Source: Candidatus Thorarchaeota archaeon
Lineage (GTDB): Archaea > Asgardarchaeota > Thorarchaeia > Thorarchaeales > Thorarchaeaceae
Reading direction: 5' to 3'
Length of the DNA: 64,000 nt
NCBI GenBank assembly: GCA_008080745.1
Contig: SHMX01000001.1
Coordinates: forward strand, 558,617-622,616
Part shown: positions 44,029 through 53,400 of the stretch, in pieces
Numbering within the stretch: the stretch's first letter is position 1
Layout of the letters: the number at the start of each line of letters is the position of its first letter
Position numbers and translations under genes: made by a program
The notes under the pieces: generated by a model
What the model was told of the DNA's origin: nothing
Databases searched by the model: none
Seen by the model: the letters and a program-made list of their open reading frames with translations, nothing else

Positions 44029-46305
44029 ATGAGAATTGAACGGAAAATGCTGGCGGCATTATTATTCATTGCCACCTTATTAAGTGTGAGCGGGCAATTC
44101 TATGGGGCACCCATTCATACACAAGTAATTGTATATGAGCCTGTAGAACAGCCATACTCACCGTCATGGGATTCTGATCTAAACAGAATCCACGACGATC
44201 TTGATAAGAAACTCAGAGATATGAGTTTTGGTGATTCGGTAAACGTGATAGCCAAAGGCGCATCTATTGAACTACTAGAAGCTGCTGCTGCGGATTATAA
44301 TTGTGAGGTCAGTTCACGATATCCAGCTATCAACGCTATAGCTCTTCAAATCGATAAACATCTAATCGATGATTTCAGCAAGGACGTTAGAATCCATCAT
44401 CTTGAGGATGCAGATCTTGAGATGAAGACGTTTCTTGACAGCTCACTAGATGTTACGGAAATACCCGAGGCGTATGCAAATTATCCCTACCATGGTGAAG
44501 GAATGGTCATTGCCATTGTAGATACTGGTATTGACAACAGCCATATGGACCTAGATGATGACGATCCATATAATGATCATAAAGTCATAGCATTTAGGGA
44601 CGTTATCAATGGTAACGACGACTTTTCATTACCCATTGATGCTTATGATGATCAAGGACATGGTACCCATTGTGCCAGCATCGCTGCTGGAACCGGTGAG
44701 GCAAGTAGCGGGCAATACAGAGGTGTTGCATATGCATCACAGCTGGTCGGCGTAAAAGTTCTGAGTGGAGAGGGCAGCGGAACAGAACAGCAAATCCTTG
44801 ATGGGATGCAATGGGTCATAGACAATAAGGATGTCTATGGTATAGACATAGTCTCAATGAGTCTAGGATCAAACAGTGCAACTCCATCTGATGGAACTGA
44901 TTCACTCTGTCAAATGGCTGATGCAATGATGGATGCGGGATTACTTCTATTTGTAGCGGCTGGTAATCACGGATATCCAGAGTGGTTGTATGGATACAAT
45001 ACTATTGGATCTCCAGCAGCTTCAGAAAAGGCAGTAACAATCGGTTCCGTTAATGATGATGGAAGCTGGTCTTCATTTAGCAACGAGGGGCCAACAGGTG
45101 ATGACCGCATTAAGCCAGATGTGATGGCAGTTGGAGCTGATGTCACAGCCGCTAAAGCTGATTCGACCAATCAGTATGTGGCATATTCTGGAACCAGTAT
45201 GGCAACACCAACCGCAGCTGGTATTGGAGCACTTCTGCGCCAAGCAAATCCCAGTCTCAACCCATCTCAATTGAAAGATGTATTGCAGGATACTGCAATG
45301 GATATGGGAGATCCTGGAAAGGACAATACCTACGGTTCGGGAATCATTCAGACCAAGCAGGCTCTTGATGTGGTGACAGGAGGAATAGACAATCCACCAA
45401 CAGTCAGCATCGAGGCACCACTTGACCAGAGTACGGTTTCAGATACCTACCGGATTCTTGTTGCAGCTAGTGACGATAACTCTGTTACATCCGTTGAGCT
45501 TGCAATAGATGGCACTTGGATTGATATTACCGCTAATTATGATGGTACCCATTATTATTATGACTGGGATACAACCACATATTCCGAAGGACTTCACACT
45601 ATATCAGCCAGGGCGACCGATGACGCAAGTCAGACTGCTGAGACCACCATTGAAGTAACGGTCTCAAACGAGGGGCCCATTGACAATCCACCCACCTGTG
45701 TAATAGCTGATCCCACTGAGGGAGAAACAATCACAGGTACTCATAGAATTCTTGTCTCAGCAAGTGATGATAATGGCATCAATGCTATCGAGGTAAGAAT
45801 CGATGGGGGAAGTTGGATTGATATAACTGGTAACTTTGACGGTGCATACTATTACTATGACTTTGATTCAACAACTGTTGATGATGGAACACATGGAATA
45901 GAGGCAAGAGCCATTGATACCATCTCCCAGGCCACTTCTGATACGATTAGTGTCACTGTCGAAAATGAGATTGTTCAAAATGCAATGTTTATTGCCGACA
46001 TAGAGGTCAGTAGTTGGAGCTTTTGGATCTTCACTTATTGTGAAGTCGAGGTCACCATAGTGGCAGGTACACCCTCAGACTATGTGGGTCTATCTGGTGC
46101 AACGGTGAACTTGGAAACAACATCTCCACTGGGAAGTACCAAATCCTATTCTGACACTACCGACTCATCAGGTGTAGCCTACTTTGACATCGGTTGGATA
46201 TCTTCAGGTACGTGGGTGTTCAAGGTAATTGATGTCACACATGCCGATTACACATATGATCCATCTCTCAACATAAACGGTGACACCGTAGAAGTGGATC
46301 TCTGA
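44029..46305 (+). CDS. Secreted subtilisin-like serine protease with Ig domains
   Basis: 758 residues: signal peptide (1-22), an I9-like propeptide (about 50-130), an S8 peptidase domain with catalytic Asp165 (AIVDTGID), His211 (GHGTHCA) and Ser390 (SGTSMATP), then two Big_7-like Ig domains (about 455-545 and 555-645, each with PPTV/PPTC start and YDWD/YDFD blocks) and a C-terminal beta domain. All active-site residues are intact. There is no C-terminal anchor. It should act outside the cell on proteins; co-regulation with other secreted genes suggests nutrient scavenging or surface processing. Confidence 0.94.
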   Translation: MRIERKMLAALLFIATLLSVSGQFYGAPIHTQVIVYEPVEQPYSPSWDSDLNRIHDDLDKKLRDMSFGDSVNVIAKGASIELLEAAAADYNCEVSSRYPAINAIALQIDKHLIDDFSKDVRIHHLEDADLEMKTFLDSSLDVTEIPEAYANYPYHGEGMVIAIVDTGIDNSHMDLDDDDPYNDHKVIAFRDVINGNDDFSLPIDAYDDQGHGTHCASIAAGTGEASSGQYRGVAYASQLVGVKVLSGEGSGTEQQILDGMQWVIDNKDVYGIDIVSMSLGSNSATPSDGTDSLCQMADAMMDAGLLLFVAAGNHGYPEWLYGYNTIGSPAASEKAVTIGSVNDDGSWSSFSNEGPTGDDRIKPDVMAVGADVTAAKADSTNQYVAYSGTSMATPTAAGIGALLRQANPSLNPSQLKDVLQDTAMDMGDPGKDNTYGSGIIQTKQALDVVTGGIDNPPTVSIEAPLDQSTVSDTYRILVAASDDNSVTSVELAIDGTWIDITANYDGTHYYYDWDTTTYSEGLHTISARATDDASQTAETTIEVTVSNEGPIDNPPTCVIADPTEGETITGTHRILVSASDDNGINAIEVRIDGGSWIDITGNFDGAYYYYDFDSTTVDDGTHGIEARAIDTISQATSDTISVTVENEIVQNAMFIADIEVSSWSFWIFTYCEVEVTIVAGTPSDYVGLSGATVNLETTSPLGSTKSYSDTTDSSGVAYFDIGWISSGTWVFKVIDVTHADYTYDPSLNINGDTVEVDL

Positions 46306-46327
46306 AATCTGTAGAATATCTTCTCCC

Positions 46328-46357
46328 GGAATGAAGGTTCGTCCTTCATTCCTTTTT
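46328..46357 (+). terminator. Terminator hairpin after subtilase
   Basis: GGAATGAAGG / CCTTCATTCC, a perfect 10-bp stem around TTCGT, followed by TTTTTCTTTT. It begins 23 bases after the stop codon. Confidence 0.75.
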
Positions 46358-46432
46358 CTTTTCAAACTGGATTCGTTTCCTTGACTGAAAAAGAAGAGTA
46401 AGCATTACTTTTTAACAGGCTTCGATAAATGG

Positions 46433-47647
46433 ATGTCCGAGGGACGATATTTGGTTTGGTCGATTCCAAAGAGGAATACGCTCTTTTTGATTTTGATAAT
46501 GGTCAGCCTTTGTTCGTCCATAACCAGTATTGAAGAATACACCTTAGCAGATCAAAACATAGAAACCCGAGCTGTCTGGCTAAACCATTATGCCTTCAAT
46601 TCTGATGCAAAACGGAATGAAACATTAGAAAAGATTCGTTCAGCAAACCTGAACACGGTATTAATGATATCTCCTCCGATAGGAGATAACAACGGTTGGT
46701 CCGAGATAGAGGATTTCTCAGAAATGCTAGAAGAGTTGGTAGAATATGACATAAGTGTACATGCTTGGATTGCCAACCTATACAGAGTAAAAGGACAAAG
46801 AGCCGATTTTAGTAACACCACGGAACAGTCAGAGCAAATCAATTGGGCATTGGAAATTCTGCGCACATATCCAAAACTCGATGGAGTTCATTTTGATTAC
46901 ATACGAACAGAGAATTTGGATTACGTTAATGCAACAAAAATGAACGCAATCAGTTCCGTGATTGAACACACCAAAGAGAGAATCAGAGAAGAGTTTCCCG
47001 AAAAATACCTTACCACCGCCGGATGGTCTCTATCAGGAGAGATAAGGACACCACAAGACGAGCTTCCCGAATGGTATCTCGAATGGTTCAATCAGTATGA
47101 AGACGATCCAGTAAACAGATGGAGTAAAGCCGCTTACAGCCACAATGGACATCCCACATGTTTTGGTGTTCAGCAAGATCCTGTAATTTGGCTATCTCAA
47201 GGCGAATTGGATTTTCACATCTCGATGGAGTATTGTTATGAAACAGACTGGTGGACAGGTGAAGTGGATATCTGGAATACCTTCCCCTACGAGGTGGTGG
47301 AACATATCTTCATGGGACTTGGTTGGTATTCAGGAGTTTGGGAGGAGGAGAGCTACACAGAAGAAATGGTTGCAACAGAGATTGTGAATAAGATTCAGTA
47401 CGGCAGATCTCATAAAATCACAGGATTCAGTATATTCGAACTTGGTGAGCCTTACAACAATGATAGTATTCTAATCTCGAAACTGGCAGGAGATGAAAAT
47501 GATCCATTCTGGAACAAGGCAATATCCGGATTCAAAGCTGAATCTCATAGTCCTATTGACCTTTTCCAAGAGAATATCTTCCCAATAGCTCTGATAGGAA
47601 TCATATCACTAGTTGTTGTATATGCAATCAAAAGGAAGAGAAAATAA
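46433..47647 (+). CDS. Membrane-anchored glycoside-hydrolase-like TIM-barrel protein
   Basis: 404 residues. An N-terminal helix (about 15-33) and a C-terminal helix (about 381-399, NIFPIALIGIISLVVVYAI) with KRKRK flank an extracellular domain resembling the GHL10 (DUF187) glycoside-hydrolase-like family: ETRAVWLNH, SANLNTVLMI, YDISVHAWI and the DGVHFDYIR block, whose Asp is at the predicted active site. It would cleave or bind a glycan at the cell surface. The start ATG 46433 fits a TTTTTAAC element about 20-25 bases upstream, i.e. leaderless. Confidence 0.8.
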   Translation: MSEGRYLVWSIPKRNTLFLILIMVSLCSSITSIEEYTLADQNIETRAVWLNHYAFNSDAKRNETLEKIRSANLNTVLMISPPIGDNNGWSEIEDFSEMLEELVEYDISVHAWIANLYRVKGQRADFSNTTEQSEQINWALEILRTYPKLDGVHFDYIRTENLDYVNATKMNAISSVIEHTKERIREEFPEKYLTTAGWSLSGEIRTPQDELPEWYLEWFNQYEDDPVNRWSKAAYSHNGHPTCFGVQQDPVIWLSQGELDFHISMEYCYETDWWTGEVDIWNTFPYEVVEHIFMGLGWYSGVWEEESYTEEMVATEIVNKIQYGRSHKITGFSIFELGEPYNNDSILISKLAGDENDPFWNKAISGFKAESHSPIDLFQENIFPIALIGIISLVVVYAIKRKRK

Positions 47648-47650
47648 GAA

Positions 47651-47680
47651 AAAAGGAACCTCAGAGGGGTTCCTTTTTTT
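47651..47680. terminator. Bidirectional terminator between convergent genes
   Basis: AAAAGGAACC / GGTTCCTTTT, 10-bp stem around TCAGAGGG, with T runs on both strands. It lies between the stops of the glycosidase-like and hydrolase genes and can serve both. Confidence 0.75.
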
Positions 47681-47685
47681 ACATG

Positions 47686-49863
47686 TTATTCTATCTGTTT
47701 TCGAATTATATCAAAGATAGAGAAATCCAATAGGATGTTAGAACCAGTGGTTTGGTATGTCAGAGTCACCGTAAGTTCATAGGATCCCGATCCCCAATAA
47801 CTATGGACCATGATATACATGACCCCAGTAGAGGGGTTTTCAATGGTGATATCCTCGCCACCCCATGTACTTGCCTTGAAGTCATAGTTAGAAGTAGTTG
47901 GCTCGGAACCCATTTTACCATATATGTCAAAATCTGTGAACCATCCAGAAGATAGTTGAACTCGCATTGACACACAGTCTTGATCGATTACTATGAACCA
48001 AACTTCACTTGATCCACTGGAAAGGGAACCACCAACCGGAACTCCATTCTCCAGTTCATTCTCTACAGCATTTAGCACTTGCACCGTGATTTCAGCTGAC
48101 CCAACATTTCCTGCTGCATCTGCTGCCTCACAAGTAATTATGTGGTCTCCATCGGTATAACTGGTAGTATCCCAGGTAAAGGAGGAATCAGTAGAAACCT
48201 CAATACCATCAATCAATATGCGATAACTAGTCACACCTACATCATCAGTTGCAGAAAAATCGATGTTTGCATTTCCAGACACGGTTGCTCCATCAACAGG
48301 GGATAGAATTTCTACCTCTGGAGGAGTAGTATCAATATATGAATTATCAACTACAACAGAGATTGACGAACTTCCAAGATTGCCACTAGTATCAATAGCC
48401 TCACAAAGAATAGTATGATATCCATCTTCGTAAGTTTCCGTGTCCCACAGGTAGTGGGTTTCGGCAGATACTGAAATACCATCAATCTTGATACAGTATG
48501 AGTCAACACCCTTGTCATCTTCTGCTGAGAAGATTATTTCAACGACATCCTTCACAGTTGCACCATCTGTTGGTTGACTAATTGTTACTACAGGCAGGGA
48601 ATCATCTATATTATCGACAGTAACAGATATCTCTTCAGAACCCTGGTTGCCCAATGTATCGATTGCTTCGCACCGTATGAAGTGGGTACCATCGGACCAT
48701 CCAGTTGAGTCCCAGTGGTATGTGTTCGATTCTGATACAAGAACATCATCAATGTAGGTCTTTATTTCTGAAACACCGCTTTCATCTTGAGCTGAAAAGC
48801 TAATAGTAACGATGCCATCCACAATAGAACCGTCAGTGGGGGATTCAATTGTTATTGTTGGAGGAGTCTGATCGATTCCTTCATGAGTACGAGCCTCAAC
48901 GATTCCTGCATTTACATCAGCATCGAGCTCTTCACCAAAAAGATACTTATGAAATGATACATCACCAACTAAGAAATATTGAAGATGAGCTATAGCATAT
49001 TTACAAGCAAGTCTATGGTGTTCCTCAAGACTTATTGTAGGACTATTATCACCCATTCCGCTATTTTCATCCATGTATTGATAGTGATTTGCACCAACTA
49101 TACCAATAAAGATCTTTGACACATCTGAGAGTGTACCATATACATAATCAGGATCGTTTCTAGCAACGTCATCCAATGTTCCTTTTTGAATCATTCCAGG
49201 AACATCAATTCCAGCAACCTCATCATACATATCAGGATCAGGCTGTCCAGGAAACATATTCGTCTTGTTTGCAGGAGCCATCGCAATAAATGTGCTGATT
49301 CGAGAATCACGATTTGTTGCCAACAATATAGCCCGAGCTCCCATTGAGTAGCCTACTGCAGCAAACTTTGATACATCGAACATTCCTGCGAGGAAATAGG
49401 AAGTATCAGCGTTCCTATTAATCACCCAATCAATACAATCAGAAATATCCTGTGCATTTCTTTCATGATTAGTTGAAAACAACCCATCACTAAAGTCAAT
49501 GACAGCAACTATGTAACCCCAGCTTGCCTGCCATTCTGCATACCACTCATATTGAGATGGATCAGAATTGAATCCCCTCCCAAATATGACGACAGGATAT
49601 GGAGCGTTATCCTGTGAAGGATTTGTATCAGTACCACCTTCTGTTGCAGGATAGTATAATTCAACGTCTATGGTGTACCCAGATTCATCCACGAAACTTC
49701 CTGTTGTGAACCCTACTTGATAGGCACCAGGAGAATCAGGAGAAGTTGTAGAGAGTCTACTAAATCTGACAGCAACACTTTCTGTGGAAGTCTGAAAGCC
49801 AGAATACAGGACTCCACTAGTAATGATGGTCAGAAGTAGTAAGATAGCAAATGTCTTTTTCAT
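47686..49863 (-). CDS. Secreted alpha/beta hydrolase with Ig and PPC domains
   Basis: 725 residues: signal peptide (1-22), an alpha/beta hydrolase of the dienelactone/PET-hydrolase-like type (about 40-325; VVIFGRGFNSDPSQYEWYAE, nucleophile elbow GYSMGAR, acid region and a late ANHYQYM histidine), three Big_7-like Ig domains (about 340-625, each PP/LPxVxIxxPxDG... to GNxGS), and a C-terminal PPC-like beta domain (about 630-715). The Ig domains resemble those of the subtilase in this window. It should be a secreted lipase/esterase. Its promoter carries the shared motif. ATG 49863 has GGAG seven bases upstream. Confidence 0.92.
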   Translation of the reverse strand: MKKTFAILLLLTIITSGVLYSGFQTSTESVAVRFSRLSTTSPDSPGAYQVGFTTGSFVDESGYTIDVELYYPATEGGTDTNPSQDNAPYPVVIFGRGFNSDPSQYEWYAEWQASWGYIVAVIDFSDGLFSTNHERNAQDISDCIDWVINRNADTSYFLAGMFDVSKFAAVGYSMGARAILLATNRDSRISTFIAMAPANKTNMFPGQPDPDMYDEVAGIDVPGMIQKGTLDDVARNDPDYVYGTLSDVSKIFIGIVGANHYQYMDENSGMGDNSPTISLEEHHRLACKYAIAHLQYFLVGDVSFHKYLFGEELDADVNAGIVEARTHEGIDQTPPTITIESPTDGSIVDGIVTISFSAQDESGVSEIKTYIDDVLVSESNTYHWDSTGWSDGTHFIRCEAIDTLGNQGSEEISVTVDNIDDSLPVVTISQPTDGATVKDVVEIIFSAEDDKGVDSYCIKIDGISVSAETHYLWDTETYEDGYHTILCEAIDTSGNLGSSSISVVVDNSYIDTTPPEVEILSPVDGATVSGNANIDFSATDDVGVTSYRILIDGIEVSTDSSFTWDTTSYTDGDHIITCEAADAAGNVGSAEITVQVLNAVENELENGVPVGGSLSSGSSEVWFIVIDQDCVSMRVQLSSGWFTDFDIYGKMGSEPTTSNYDFKASTWGGEDITIENPSTGVMYIMVHSYWGSGSYELTVTLTYQTTGSNILLDFSIFDIIRKQIE

Positions 49864-49885
49864 TTTGCAGTCTCCATTGTGGGTA

Positions 49886-49928
49886 GGGAAATATTCTTTT
49901 AATTATATATATCTGCCGAATATTTCCC
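49886..49928 (-). promoter_or_regulatory. Promoter of hydrolase: two motif copies around TATA box
   Basis: On the minus strand GGGAAATATTCGG (49928-49916) is followed by a TATATATAAT box (about 49910-49900) and then by an inverted copy GAATATTTCCC (49896-49886) near the expected transcript start. The first copy is identical to that before the subtilase, with the same order motif-TATA. Confidence 0.65.
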
Positions 49929-50061
49929 TTATTTGCAATAACAGATTCATTCGGAAATCAAACTAGCATAAATGAAAATTCGAAATTGTGATTCAGCGGA
50001 AGAGTGCTAATATAGCAAAGTCATAATACAGACGACACATTATTAGAATATGGTGTACTAA

Positions 50062-50280
50062 ATGAAAGAAATAGCAATTAAAGACCATGAGAAGGGTGGA
50101 ACCTACAAGATATATGTCAAGCGCGAAGAAGATGGTGGAATTGCTATTTATAAAAAGCCTGATGACCCAAAAAAGTTTGTATCAATTGTTGGAAATCGGG
50201 TATATATCCATGGAGACTGGATTAGTTCCGAGGCATTCAAAGTAGTTGCTTCTGTAATCGATTGTATCGACCTGATCTAA
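50062..50280 (+). CDS. Small basic hypothetical protein
   Basis: 72 residues, beta-rich with alternating pattern (TYKIYVKREEDGGIAIYKKP) and a hydrophobic C terminus. No signal or membrane helix. It stands between divergent genes, and its reading pattern (purine-rich first bases, frequent Lys/Asp codons) is coding-like. No family recognised. Confidence 0.55.
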   Translation: MKEIAIKDHEKGGTYKIYVKREEDGGIAIYKKPDDPKKFVSIVGNRVYIHGDWISSEAFKVVASVIDCIDLI

Positions 50281-50335
50281 AAGCCAATAATGTGCCACAA
50301 ACTAAGGTGTAAAATACTCTCATAAGAATTATATG

Positions 50336-50411
50336 AGGAAATATACACTGTAATCATTGGTGTGTATCTAAGGTTATCATAGAGGAGATGGCCTTAATCA
50401 GGAAATATACA
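50336..50411 (+). repeat. 12-base direct repeat in leader of giant surface gene
   Basis: AGGAAATATACA occurs at 50336-50347 and again at 50400-50411, 64 bases apart, the second 17 bases before the start codon. It resembles the first half of the GGGAAATATTCGG motif, so it may be a weaker relative, or a simple operator pair. Confidence 0.35.
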
Positions 50412-50427
50412 GAAGAGGCAAAACAGG

Positions 50428-53400
50428 ATGCGATGGCGTCGCTTGACCCCTGTTCTAGCCCTGATGTTTCTATTAGTTGGTTCAACCTTATCAGGCTATC
50501 CAGCGATAGATGATGAGCAAGAGAATCAATCTGAACCGAATAGGGCGGAGAGTTCAGTACCGGACAACAGAAATGAAGGGGTCAACCCAAAGAGGATATT
50601 AACAGAGGGTGGTTCAAAGACAGGTGTTCTAGAACCATTATTAGTGGAAACCATAGGTTATTACTCAACGGGAACTATCAGCACGATTACTGCACCGGGT
50701 TTTAATGAAACCTTCGGGCTCCCAATTGATACAGATAACAACTGGAAAGCAAGTCTAACCGAAATCAGTTTGTGGAATCTTGAACGACTCTATGCGATTA
50801 ATGGAACGTTTGATGATGGAATTCCAGGATTCAACCAAAATCCCAATGGGTCAGTATCATATTATCCATATGGCTGGGATGCGTATAGCAATAACACAGA
50901 CCCAGATAGCGAACAGATTCAAACGGCTGGATATGATACAACTACACCATCATATATCAAATTGGAAAACCAAGGAAAGAAAGACGGACCGTCAGGAAGG
51001 AAATTCGACCATTTTGCGGGGACATGGGTAAATTGGATACAGACCGTTAGCAACACACCATTGATTCAAAATTTCATACTAAATTTTGATTACATTTACA
51101 CATCTGGTCCGCTACATAGATCAGGCGGTGTATCTCTTGATGGTAATTGTTCACTAAAAATCTATGTGAACAATACGGAGGCATGGAGCCAGACCCTGAC
51201 TACACTTGACTCTCGAGGAACTTGGTATGAAAGTGGCGCGATTAATATCAGCCTTTCCACAGTAGGAAACTTCGATTTTAAAATCGTATTAGAGATTGAT
51301 AAAAACTTCAATGACCTAAATGCAGAGAATGATTATGATAATGATGGAATCGATGATGGGATAGCAAATGCTGCTTACATTACAGTTAACGTAGACAACG
51401 TCCATCTTATTGGAGAAATTCCTCCAACGCCAGAAAGTGTTGGGCTTCAATTTGAGGCGAATACTAATTCCACTAATATAGAAGGGTCATCAGGAATAGG
51501 AAACGCAACAATACAATCGGAAAGTTACTGGACAGATTCACCAGTTAACATCACATTATCATCCAATGTCAGCGTATCATACGATTATGAATCTAGACTA
51601 CTAAACCACAGATTTACAAATTCATCGTGGACTACAGATAATTCAAAGCAAGGTATTGCCTATTCTATAGAACCCAATTCCAGCTCAAATAATGAATTAT
51701 ACTTCTACCTTGGTTCAACAAGCACCTATGAAGACCAAGAGATATTTTTGTATTATCCAAAGGATTGGGATAATGCCACGATATATGACCCATTTCTTAA
51801 TGATGTTACTTCACAGTGTACAATTACAAGTGGAGAGATTACGATTCCCACATCACTATTCAGTAGGTTAGGTTGGTGGGAAATTACAATAGACTCACCC
51901 AATTATGCTGCAAATGCAACAGTTCAAAAATATGACAGCTCACTAGGACAATGGGAAAATAGTTCTACGTTCAGAAGCGGAAACGAAACCAGAGCAACGA
52001 TAGAGATTAGGCATAACACAGACCAACCCATTTTACAACATCCAGTTAATGTTTCACTCATAATGCCAAATGGAACGGTCTGGGCTGATGATTCCACTAC
52101 TAATGATATAGGATACACGGTAAACACAAGCTCATGGACATTGGATGGACTAAACACAACAGCAGGTCAATGGTTCTATGATTACATTTGGAGTAATGGA
52201 ACTGAAGTAGCGTATGGAACTACACACTTAGAGTTGTACCATGCATCAACTTTGACACCAATCAATTCCCTTATTGAAACAGACCATGGGTTAGTTGTAA
52301 CTAACTTCATTCAGTTTGTGGACGCAGATAATGGTCAATATTTGATGAGTGATGCAGCCACAATCAAAGGTAATTGGTCAGGAAGCTTTGTCAACTTCGA
52401 ACCAAATCTACTAAGAAATTGGTGGGAAGGAAGCTTTGATACCTCACTTGCGTCTAACGGTCAATTCACGGTAGTAGTAAATGCCTCACAACCATATTAT
52501 GACTCTGTCAGTTGTCAATTCGTTATCGAGTCAATATATCCAACTTTGTTTACACTGACCAATGTAGGATCTGACCCTGTTGAAACTGAAGTGTTTATGG
52601 ATGAATCAATAGATTTGACCTACACTTTTGAAAATGGAACCGGAATTGTCGGTGCAGATATTCAGATGAGCTACTCGGGACCATCAGGAGGACTAAACCA
52701 AGGAACAACAAATGATCATGGAGATGGAAACTATACAGTTACTATTACCACTCTTCAAACAGGGACCTATACAGTCACTCTGACCGGAGTTAAAGACTAC
52801 TACGAAACAACTCAAAAATCATTCACTCTTCTTGTGGGTAAGATAGATACTGACTTGACAAGTATGAATGGAACCTCAGATATACAAGAAGTATTCCAGA
52901 GTTACAATCTCACAGTATTTTACGAGAACTCAACAGGAGATGGTCTGGGAGAATCTACTGTTCAAATAACTTCGATGTCGCCAAGCTCAGGAGTGTCCTA
53001 TGGTGCTTTTGTAGATGATACAAATGGCTATTATTCAATCGAACTGACTCCAATGCAGGCTGAAACATACACATTCACTATACAAGCTAACCTATCTAAT
53101 CATGAAACACAGACAACAACCTTTGTCTTAGCGGTCACACAAGTTCAGACTTCACTTACTGTAAACTTTTCGTCCGTAAGTATGGGTCTTACAGACACAC
53201 TATTTGTTCAGGCATCCTATGTAGATGTCTACTCAAATGGACTTGAATCTGCAACAATCTCAGTTATAGATCAACCCGCAGCAATTTCAGTAGATATCCA
53301 AGAGGGAGTGAATGGTAACTACTCGATTTCAATTCAATCATCACTGGTTGGCACATATATTCTAAGATTCTCAGCAAATCGAACTAATTACGAAACGAGT

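Noticed and set aside
50388-50516. Out-of-frame ATG reading before and into the giant surface gene
   Set aside because: Its ribosome binding site touches the ATG and its peptide is unrelated to anything; probably chance.
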